Shown here piece after piece: positions 1-4,518 of a DNA stretch of 7,714 nt. Below the pieces are notes generated by a model. It worked only from the letters and a program-made list of their open reading frames with translations, was not told the DNA's origin and made no database searches. The stretch's first letter is position 1. Each line of letters starts with the position of its first letter. A program made the position numbers and the translations under genes. Location of the stretch: assembly GCA_021296165.1 (NCBI GenBank), contig JAGWAW010000105.1:1-7714 (forward strand), read 5' to 3'. The stretch comes from Nitrosopumilaceae archaeon (GTDB taxonomy: Archaea > Thermoproteota > Nitrososphaeria > Nitrososphaerales > Nitrosopumilaceae).

Positions 1-262
1 CGTGCGGCGCCCCGGCACGCCGGGCCACAACAACGGGCCCGAGCGCGTCGTACGGTGGTTTGTAGTGCGGCCCCGGCATGTCTTCGGCGCCCTGCCCAAC
101 TGGCGGGCCGCCCGCAACTTTGGAACGATACAGACGTTTGCGGCCACATGCCGCAGGAACGGAACGTCGCCGTATCATGCGGTGCTGGCCAGGGGCCGCG
201 ACCACGAATGGGACATGTTCACGTCGCGCGTGTCCCCGCCCATATTCCCGCACATTATGTGA
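1..262 (+). CDS. C-terminal end of a probable IS66-like transposase (5' end outside the window)
   Basis: The frame is open from the left edge and ends at TGA 260-262, so only the last ~86 codons are visible; the GTG at 2-4 is unlikely to be the true start. Near the visible N-terminus is PGHNNGPERVVR, which fits the (D/x)NNxxER(x)(I/L)R signature around the catalytic Glu of IS66-type DDE transposases. It is followed by a basic stretch, and then TIQTFAATCRRNGTSPYHAV matches the family's usual tail, in which a T-C-x-x-x-G segment precedes a Y/F-containing helix. In the family, DDE transposases cut and join DNA ends of the insertion sequence. The preceding Asp residues would lie upstream, so whether the gene is intact cannot be judged. 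No terminal inverted repeat was recognised downstream. The family call rests on motif memory; another DDE transposase family remains possible. Confidence 0.55.
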   Translation, partial: VRRPGTPGHNNGPERVVRWFVVRPRHVFGALPNWRAARNFGTIQTFAATCRRNGTSPYHAVLARGRDHEWDMFTSRVSPPIFPHIM

Positions 263-329
263 GGGGGGGCCCCATATGCGCGTGCCGCCAGACGCAGCCT
301 GGCGACTCCCCATCCCCGGAGGGCGGCCC

Positions 330-379
330 CGGGCCGTCGCCGCACGGGCCTGCAGAATGCATGGCATCGGGACGGCCCG
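330..379. repeat. Imperfect 50-base hairpin (about 19 base pairs)
   Basis: The outer stem is nine perfect pairs, 330-338 (CGGGCCGTC) with 371-379 (GACGGCCCG). After a single bulged G at 339, CCG 340-342 pairs with CGG 368-370. An asymmetric internal loop follows (343-347 against 366-367). Then GCC 348-350 pairs with GGC 363-365 (T362 bulged) and TGCA 351-354 pairs with TGCA 358-361, closing on a GAA loop. I counted the pairs directly. It lies 67 bases after the transposase stop. No T-run follows on either strand, so it is not an ordinary archaeal terminator. Function is unknown. Confidence 0.65.
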
Positions 380-411
380 CGCGCGTGTCCCCGGCCCTTT
401 GAGCGTCCAAG

Positions 412-460
412 CCGTGCGGCATCGGCGCCCGAACGGCGCGTCGGCATCATGCGGGCACGG
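412..460. repeat. Second imperfect hairpin in the same spacer
   Basis: CCGTGC 412-417 pairs with GCACGG 455-460. After a small internal loop, GCAT 419-422 pairs with ATGC 449-452, and inside that GCGCC 425-429 pairs with GGCGC 435-439 around a CGAAC loop. The pairing is less continuous than in the hairpin at 330-379, and in GC-rich sequence some of this is expected by chance. I list it because two such structures occur one after the other in a spacer with no gene. Confidence 0.4.
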
Positions 461-570
461 GGCCAAAGTCATGCCGGTACCGTACTCGGACACGCGCGTA
501 GTGATTTGGATAATGATCAGATGGGTGGACCTGACTTGTTATGGTCAGACTGCTGAGAGGCGCGCCCAAC

Positions 571-578
571 ACTAAAAG
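571..578 (+). promoter_or_regulatory. TATA-like box of pyrE
   Basis: ACTAAAAG is an A/T-rich island in a very GC-rich context, centred about 28 bases before the ATG at 603 (25 before the GTG at 600). The box-to-start distance matches that of several other genes here and implies a transcript with almost no leader. Confidence 0.55.
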
Positions 579-599
579 CCCCGCCGCCGCCCCCATACG

Positions 600-1139
600 G
601 TGATGCACCGGCGGCTGAGGCGGATCATCACCGAGACGGGGGCGTTCGCCCACTCCCCCGAGAAGCCATTCGTGCTGGCGTCGGGCCGGACTAGCCCCTA
701 CTACTTTGACATGAGGCGGCTGAACGCCCACCCCGAGGGGCTGCACCTGGCCGCCTCGGCCATACTGGGGCAGGCGCCGGAACGGGCGCGCTCGGTGGGC
801 GGCATGGAGGCGGGGGCCATCCCCTTGGCGACGGCCGTGTCGTTGGAGTCCCGTGGAATAGGCTCCCCCCTCAAGTCGTTCTGGGTTCGGAAGTCCCCCA
901 AGTCCCACGGCACCGGCCGCCTCATAGAGGGGATATTGGAGGCGCCCTACATACTGGTGGACGACGTCATAACGACGGGCTCCTCGGTGCTGCGGGCGCT
1001 GGAGGCGGCCGGTGACGGGTGCGCCGGGATATGCACCATACTGTTCCGGGGGAGTGACCGGGACCGGGCCCGGCTGGAGGAGGCTGCCCCGCTCCATGCC
1101 ATATTCACGCAGGATGATCTGCTCTCGGATATAAAATGA
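600..1139 (+). CDS. pyrE: Orotate phosphoribosyltransferase
   Basis: The enzyme transfers the ribose-5-phosphate group of PRPP to orotate, giving orotidine 5'-monophosphate, the second-last step of UMP synthesis in the cytoplasm. The family signatures are all present: SGRTSPYYFDMR near the N-terminus (orotate/PRPP contacts), VGGMEAGAIPLA, the flexible-loop segment VRKSPKSHGTGRLIEG with its Lys and His, and the PRPP-binding motif ILVDDVITTGSS. At about 178-179 residues it has normal family length. Starts are GTG 600 or ATG 603, adjacent codons in one frame; ATG 603 is better placed relative to the TATA-like box. It is a single-gene unit, convergent with the ferredoxin gene across a 19-base gap. 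No OMP decarboxylase gene is adjacent. The call is secure. Confidence 0.95.
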   Translation: MMHRRLRRIITETGAFAHSPEKPFVLASGRTSPYYFDMRRLNAHPEGLHLAASAILGQAPERARSVGGMEAGAIPLATAVSLESRGIGSPLKSFWVRKSPKSHGTGRLIEGILEAPYILVDDVITTGSSVLRALEAAGDGCAGICTILFRGSDRDRARLEEAAPLHAIFTQDDLLSDIK

Positions 1140-1144
1140 AAAAA
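1131..1144 (-). terminator. Oligo-T terminator of the ferredoxin gene
   Basis: Read on the minus strand, a run of six T (1144-1139) followed by CATTTTAT lies 14 bases after the ferredoxin stop codon and overlaps the last codons of pyrE. Archaeal RNA polymerase commonly terminates at such T-runs without a hairpin. No comparable T-run follows pyrE on the plus strand. Confidence 0.5.
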
Positions 1145-1158
1145 GTTGGGGTTCGGAC

Positions 1159-1458
1159 CTAGTCTATGAGCTCGGTCCAGCCCTTGACGAACACGGAGTT
1201 CTTGTACAGTGGAACTGGCTGTCCGACGGTAAAGTCCATCGGCCTCATCCAGAAGATCGCCTTTGTCGGGCAGACCCCGATGCACGCTCCGTCGGAGATG
1301 CACCGCTCTGGATAAAAGACGAAAGCCTTTCCTCTCTTCCAGCCTTCCACCGGTTTTACCCTCAGGACGTCGGGTCCCAGAGTTGTGCATATCTCAATGC
1401 AAAGAGCGCATCCTATACACATCTGTTCTCCGATGTCGGGGAGAATTCCTACTGGCAT
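1159..1458 (-). CDS. Small ferredoxin with one complete and one Asp-substituted Fe-S site
   Basis: A 99-residue soluble electron carrier of the bacterial/archaeal dicluster ferredoxin fold. The first motif is C14-x2-C17-x2-C20-x3-C24. The second, CISDGACIGVCP, has Cys at 53, 59 and 63 but Asp at 56, where an 8-Fe ferredoxin has Cys. By the usual cross-ligation, one cluster would use C14, C17, C20 and C63, and the other C53, D56, C59 and C24. The CIxDGxC pattern is that of archaeal ferredoxins holding a [3Fe-4S] or Asp-ligated [4Fe-4S] cluster, so a 7-Fe protein is likely (inference). A C-terminal extension of ~30 residues follows, rich in aromatic residues. The ATG at 1458 lies 27-28 bases after a TATA-like box, and an oligo-T terminator follows, so it is probably transcribed alone. 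The redox partner is not evident from neighbours. Confidence 0.9.
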   Translation of the reverse strand: MPVGILPDIGEQMCIGCALCIEICTTLGPDVLRVKPVEGWKRGKAFVFYPERCISDGACIGVCPTKAIFWMRPMDFTVGQPVPLYKNSVFVKGWTELID

Positions 1459-1480
1459 GGTGTGAGTGCGCCGTTTTGCT

Positions 1481-1490
1481 TAATATAACT
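1481..1490 (-). promoter_or_regulatory. TATA box of the ferredoxin gene
   Basis: On the minus strand it reads AGTTATATTA, centred about 27 bases upstream of the ATG at 1458. It is one of the strongest TATA matches in the window and lies in the 69-base gap between the ferredoxin start and the stop of the upstream RecA-like gene. Confidence 0.6.
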
Positions 1491-1527
1491 TGCCATCCGG
1501 ACGCATTTCATAACGCCGTTTGAGATG

Positions 1528-2130
1528 CTATGCCCCCGTATGTCGTCGGCCCCCCGCACTGCCGGGGCGATCCGCCGGTGCCGCATCCGCCAGGGGGACA
1601 GGGCCCCCGTCCTTCAGTAGGTAGAGGCGCCCGGCCCCCAGGACCAGGCGCCCGCCGGGGGCCAGCTCGTATCCCGCCGGCCCCTCCCTGGCCGCGGCGG
1701 CGGCGACCACCATAGTACCCACTCCCCTCCCTAGGGCCGCCAGCAGCATGACAGAGTGGACGGCCCGGCGGATCCCGACCGGGCCGCCCCACATGCCGCC
1801 CAGGCCGTTGAGGGTGTCCACTATTACCAGGTGGGGCTCTGTGGATGCAATGCGGATCATGGCGGCCAGATCCGCGTTCCAGCCGGAGGGTTCAGGCCGT
1901 CGCACCAAGACGTGGGGCGGCCGCTCCAGCATCCCCGCGTGTATGTACCCGCTGTACAGCATGTCCGCGTCCACGTATATGGTGGCGCGGCCGGCGTCCC
2001 GGGCCAGCCTTTCCAGGTAGGAGCACTTGGGGAATATGTTCGGGCAGAGTATGACGTGGGGCCCCGTCCCCACAAGGTTAGTATGCAACGGCTCCGGTAT
2101 GTGCACCGGACAAATAAGAATGCAGGACAT
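1528..2130 (-). CDS. RecA/RadA-superfamily paralogue with degenerate Walker A
   Basis: A 200-residue protein with the layout of a minimal RecA core. The segment TIYVDADMLYSG (50-61) resembles the strand after the P-loop helix in RadA (YIDTE...F). HLVIVDTLNGL (100-110) is a Walker B strand with Asp105. GTMVVAAAAA (138-147) followed by APGGRLVLGAGRLYLLKDG (157-175) parallels the RadA strand VVVTNQ and the later GGN...A...YRVYLRKG. Where Walker A (GxxxxGK[TS]) should be there is C29-PNIFPK35-C36: only the Lys survives. The Gln of the VVVTNQ strand is also missing. I infer a non-hydrolysing Rad55/RadC-like accessory protein, perhaps helping recombination, but a KaiC-like role cannot be excluded. 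The start is uncertain: ATG 2130 overlaps the divergent aminotransferase start by 11 bases, and GTG 2106, TTG 2088 or GTG 2073 would also keep the core. Confidence 0.7.
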   Translation of the reverse strand: MSCILICPVHIPEPLHTNLVGTGPHVILCPNIFPKCSYLERLARDAGRATIYVDADMLYSGYIHAGMLERPPHVLVRRPEPSGWNADLAAMIRIASTEPHLVIVDTLNGLGGMWGGPVGIRRAVHSVMLLAALGRGVGTMVVAAAAAREGPAGYELAPGGRLVLGAGRLYLLKDGGPVPLADAAPADRPGSAGGRRHTGA

Positions 2131-3256
2131 ACATTCGGAGTTCCCCGATATGGGGGTATCCTATCTGAATAACGCGTCGGTCTCCAGGATGCCGCGCTCG
2201 GTGCTGCGGGCGATGGCCGAGTTTGCCGAGGGGTATGACCGGGCGGGGCCCGACTCGCGCGCCGCCGCCGCGATGGTGGAGGATGCGGCCCGCGGCGTCC
2301 GCCGCATGGTGTCGGGGATGCTCCGGTGCCAGCCCGACGAGGTGTCCATAACCCAGAGCACCACCGACGGGATAAATATGGTGGCCGGCGGCCTGTCCGC
2401 GGCGCCCGGCTCCAACATAGTGATGCGGGAGGCCGCCTACGAGCACCACGCCAACGTGCTGCCCTGGCTGGGCATGGGCCTGGAGAGCCGCATGATGCCG
2501 GTGGACCCCGACGGGCTGTTTGGAATGGGGGATCTGGAGGCGGCGGTGGATGGCCGGACGGCCCTGGTGACGCTGAGCCACGCCCTGTACAACACCGGCG
2601 CCATACTCCCCCTGGGGGAGGTGGGCCGCATGCTGGGGGGCTCCGTCCCGTTCTTTGTGGACGCGGCCCAGACGGTGGGGTGCGTGGAGTGCAACTGCTC
2701 CCGCATGAATTGCGACTACATGGCGCTCAACGGCTCAAAGTGGCTGTGCGGGCCGATGGGGACCGGACTGTTCTACTGCAGCCGGCGGGCGGCGCCGGGC
2801 CTCAGGCCGGTCATACTGGGGGGCGAGTCGGCCATGGTGTACGAGCGCGACCGCATAGCCTTCAAGGACGGGCCCGGCAGGTTCGAGGGGGGCTTCCGGA
2901 ACCATGTGGGGGTGGCGGGTTTGGAGGCCGCCCTGAGGGTGGTGTCGGGCGTGGGCCTGGATGTGATACGGCGCCGCAACATGGCGCACGCGGCGGCCCT
3001 CAGGGAGGGGCTGGCGGACATACCCGGGGTTGTGGTGTATGGGACTGGCGGGGAGGGCCACACCAGTGTGGTGCCGTTCAACCTGGAGGGGACGGACCCC
3101 GCCGGGGTGGTAGAGAGGCTGGAGGCGCGGGGGGTGGTGATGGCCCTCCGGGAGATCGGGCCGCTCAAGACAGTGCGCGCCTCGCCGCACTTTTACAATA
3201 CCATACAGGACGTGGAGCGCGCCGTACGAGTGGTGGCCGATGTACGGAACGCCTAG
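2120..3256 (+). CDS. Class V aminotransferase (cysteine desulfurase/isopenicillin-N epimerase-like)
   Basis: A fold-type I PLP enzyme of 378 residues. The N-terminal GVSYLNNASVSRMP is the usual substrate-loop start. YEHHANVLPW (107-116) supplies the His stacking on PLP, LSHALYNTG (152-160) follows, VDAAQ (180-184) carries the Asp that binds the pyridine N, and GSKWLCGPMGTG (205-216) carries the Schiff-base Lys207. The C-terminal VRASPHFYNTIQDVERAV (352-369) matches the SPHFYNT...D segment of this clade. A SufS/IscS-type catalytic Cys loop before that segment is not seen: the sequence reads VMALREIGPLKTVRASPH. A genuine sulfur-mobilising desulfurase is therefore doubtful, and the substrate is unknown. 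ATG 2120 puts the N-terminus where relatives begin; an in-frame ATG at 2099 would add 7 residues. No strong TATA box was found at the expected place. The stop shares CTAG with the convergent Lrp-like gene. Confidence 0.88.
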   Translation: MQDIHSEFPDMGVSYLNNASVSRMPRSVLRAMAEFAEGYDRAGPDSRAAAAMVEDAARGVRRMVSGMLRCQPDEVSITQSTTDGINMVAGGLSAAPGSNIVMREAAYEHHANVLPWLGMGLESRMMPVDPDGLFGMGDLEAAVDGRTALVTLSHALYNTGAILPLGEVGRMLGGSVPFFVDAAQTVGCVECNCSRMNCDYMALNGSKWLCGPMGTGLFYCSRRAAPGLRPVILGGESAMVYERDRIAFKDGPGRFEGGFRNHVGVAGLEAALRVVSGVGLDVIRRRNMAHAAALREGLADIPGVVVYGTGGEGHTSVVPFNLEGTDPAGVVERLEARGVVMALREIGPLKTVRASPHFYNTIQDVERAVRVVADVRNA

Positions 3257-3531
3257 AAGCTCTCCTGCTCCTCGATGACCATCATGGTGAGTGTGGACTG
3301 CACCTTGGGTATCTTCCGCACCTTGTTGGTTATGACGTGCCGGAGGTTCTCGGTGTCGGCCGACATCAGCTTCAGTACTATGTCGTACACGCCGTACACG
3401 CCCTGTATCTCGAAGGAGACGTCGGTCTCGCTGATCAGCAGGTCTTTTACCTCCTTGATTACGGTGGCATCCGAACCCAAGTCCGAATTCAGTAGCACAT
3501 AAGCCGTCGGCACGGGTTCGATTCCCTGCAT
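3253..3531 (-). CDS. Stand-alone Lrp/AsnC ligand-binding (RAM) domain protein
   Basis: A 92-residue protein corresponding to only the effector-binding/oligomerisation domain of Lrp/AsnC regulators (a beta-alpha-beta-beta-alpha-beta ferredoxin-like fold). Visible landmarks are the first strand TAYVLLN (9-15), the helix ATVIKEVKDLL (22-32), the turn EIQGVYGVYDIVLKL (41-55) with the family's G-x-[YW/F]-D-x-x-[LV] pattern, and the last strand TLTMMVIEE (80-88). There is no helix-turn-helix DNA-binding domain. Related single-domain proteins are known in archaea and may bind amino acids or pair with full-length Lrp proteins (established for the family, inferred here). The ATG at 3531 is chosen because a TATA-like box lies 28 bases upstream, although the frame stays open to 3648. 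It diverges from the cyclase gene across 123 bases. A direct link between the two is possible but unproven. Confidence 0.85.
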   Translation of the reverse strand: MQGIEPVPTAYVLLNSDLGSDATVIKEVKDLLISETDVSFEIQGVYGVYDIVLKLMSADTENLRHVITNKVRKIPKVQSTLTMMVIEEQESF

Positions 3532-3654
3532 AGGGTATTTAACTCTTGGCTGGTCTAATATGGTACTGTATGGGATTGGCCGGCAACGGCGTCCAGTGTG
3601 GGACGGGTATGGCGCCACATCTCCATTAAATAGGGACGGGCATACCATAGTACT
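3532..3654. promoter_or_regulatory. Divergent promoter region between the RAM-domain and cyclase genes
   Basis: The 123-base spacer holds two TATA-like boxes facing outwards. CCATATTAG on the minus strand (3555-3563) is 28 bases before the ATG at 3531. CATTAAATAG on the plus strand (3624-3633) is 26 bases before the GTG at 3655. A second A/T-rich patch, GTATTTAAC (3535-3543), is too close to the RAM-gene start to serve as its TATA box. No operator-like repeat is clear. Confidence 0.55.
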
Positions 3655-4299
3655 GTGAGGCTGCTGGACCTGACCCTGGATATATACGAGGATCTGCCGG
3701 TCTTTCCGGGGACGCCGCCGGTGAGGATGCTCCCTTGGAACATGCTACAACACGACGGCTACAACTCCGAGATGCTCTTTTTGAGCTCGCACGTGGGCAC
3801 GCACATGGACGCCCCCTACCACTTTTGCGACGACGGCCTCCGGATACACCAGATACCGATGGAACGTCTGGCCGGCGAAGCCGCGCTGCTGGAGACGCGG
3901 AGGGGCCCCAATGGCCGCATAACCCGGCAGGACATAGCAGAGTGGGAGGCGGGGCACCATACCATCGCCCGGGGGTCCGCGGTGGTGTTTCGCACCGGGT
4001 GGCACGACCACCTGGGGAGGGACGACTACTTTGCGGCGAACCCGGGACTGTCCGAGGACGCGGCCGAGTACCTGGCCGCCAGGGGGGTGGGGCTGGTGGG
4101 CACCGACTCGCCCAGCATAGACGCGGGGGATGCCGGCTCGTTTCCGGCGCACCATATACTGGCGCGCAGCGGCGCGGTGAACGTGGAGAACCTGGCCAAC
4201 CTGGAGAGGCTGGAGGGGGAATCATTCCGGTATGTGATGCTGCCGCTGCGCATACGGGACGCGACCGCCTCGCCGGTGCGGGCGGCGGCGGTGCTGTAA
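3655..4299 (+). CDS. Cyclase-family metal hydrolase (kynurenine formamidase-like)
   Basis: A 214-residue cytoplasmic protein of the cyclase/KynB superfamily, metal-dependent hydrolases that act on N-formylkynurenine and other amides or lactones. The signature SHVGTHMDAPYHF gives the metal ligands H46, H50 and D52 with H56 nearby. GTDSPSID (149-156) is the conserved second motif. FPAHHILARS (163-172) and VNVENLANLERL (175-186) carry the C-terminal His and the conserved E178-N-L-x-N-L. The length is typical of bacterial KynB-like enzymes. The start is GTG 3655, 26 bases after a TATA-like box. No tryptophan-degradation genes are adjacent, so kynurenine formamidase is only one option and the true substrate is unknown. 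It is transcribed alone, diverging from the RAM-domain gene. The family call is secure, the reaction is not. Confidence 0.88.
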   Translation: MRLLDLTLDIYEDLPVFPGTPPVRMLPWNMLQHDGYNSEMLFLSSHVGTHMDAPYHFCDDGLRIHQIPMERLAGEAALLETRRGPNGRITRQDIAEWEAGHHTIARGSAVVFRTGWHDHLGRDDYFAANPGLSEDAAEYLAARGVGLVGTDSPSIDAGDAGSFPAHHILARSGAVNVENLANLERLEGESFRYVMLPLRIRDATASPVRAAAVL

Positions 4300-4354
4300 C
4301 CCGGCCGCCCCATCAGACTATAGTCCGCATCACAATCTTGAGGCTGATCAGGCC

Positions 4355-4391
4355 GGCCGCCATGTCCGGCAGAATTTGTCCGGTGGCGGCC
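4355..4391. repeat. Bulged hairpin
   Basis: GGCCGCCA (4355-4362) pairs perfectly with TGGCGGCC (4384-4391). Inside, after a three-base TGT bulge, CCGG 4366-4369 pairs with CCGG 4380-4383, giving 12 pairs around a 10-base loop. On the minus strand a T5 run lies just upstream of the structure rather than after it. On the plus strand the hairpin is followed by CACAAAAACC, so it is not a bacterial-type terminator in either direction. Confidence 0.5.
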
Positions 4392-4493
4392 ACAAAAACC
4401 CGGCACTCTTCCAGCCAATATCATCCTGAACGGAAAGGACGCCGGATCTCTAGTTCCTACAGTTCCCGCGCAACCGGGATCCCGCTGCCTGCC

Positions 4494-4517
4494 ATTCGCC
4501 CGGTTCTGCCCGGGAAT
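4494..4517 (-). repeat. Hairpin directly after the amrS stop codon
   Basis: CCCGG (4499-4503) pairs with CCGGG (4510-4514) around a six-base loop. With a two-base bulge, ATT 4494-4496 extends the stem with AAT 4515-4517. It begins one base past the amrS stop (minus strand) and may protect or shape the 3' end of that message. No T-run follows closely, so it is not a clear terminator. Confidence 0.35.
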
Positions 4518-4518
4518 C

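Larger units (their letters stand above)
263..599. other. Gene-free interval between transposase end and pyrE, with hairpins
   Basis: I see no convincing protein here: the open frames on both strands have low-complexity Arg/Pro/Ala/Gly composition typical of shadow frames in GC-rich DNA, and none shows a recognisable motif. The interval contains two imperfect inverted repeats (330-379 and 412-460, listed separately) and, at its right end, the pyrE TATA-like box. For a region where neighbouring genes overlap or lie a few bases apart, 337 empty bases is unusual. It could be insertion-sequence debris, the untranslated end of the element, or a non-coding RNA gene. Confidence 0.6.
4300..4518. other. 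219-base gene-free spacer with several palindromes
   Basis: The interval lies between two convergent genes and so needs no promoter. I see no coding frame with protein character and no tRNA. It holds two perfect 10-base palindromes (GACTATAGTC 4316-4325; CGGGATCCCG 4475-4484), two 8-base palindromes (CTGATCAG 4344-4351; GGCCGGCC 4351-4358) and two hairpins (4355-4391 and 4494-4517). A run of five T on the minus strand (4394-4398) might end amrS read-through. The other convergent pairs in this window are separated by 0-19 bases, so this spacer is an exception and a candidate for a non-coding RNA. Confidence 0.55.

Noticed and set aside
505..560. C/D-box-like guide RNA: ATGATCA, CTGA, ATGGTCA and CTGA in order
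   Set aside because: The first C-like box has C where the kink-turn needs G, the second is a poor match, and the last guide segment would be only about five bases.
447..1097. 216-codon open frame antisense to pyrE
   Set aside because: It covers the secure pyrE gene in the opposite direction and has Arg/Pro/Gly-rich shadow composition with no motif.
2326..3495. 389-codon plus-strand frame overlapping the aminotransferase and RAM-domain genes
   Set aside because: It is a shadow of GC-rich codons: the overlapped frames carry complete PLP and RAM-domain motifs, while this frame is Gly/Arg/Pro-rich and has none.
3532..3648. Extended N-terminus for the RAM-domain protein from 3648
   Set aside because: The added residues do not resemble a helix-turn-helix, and the extension would cover the gene's own TATA box and the divergent cyclase promoter.
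4300..4518. tRNA or CRISPR array in the spacer
   Set aside because: No cloverleaf with a T-arm motif could be drawn, and no direct repeat with regular spacing is present; the repeats are isolated palindromes.
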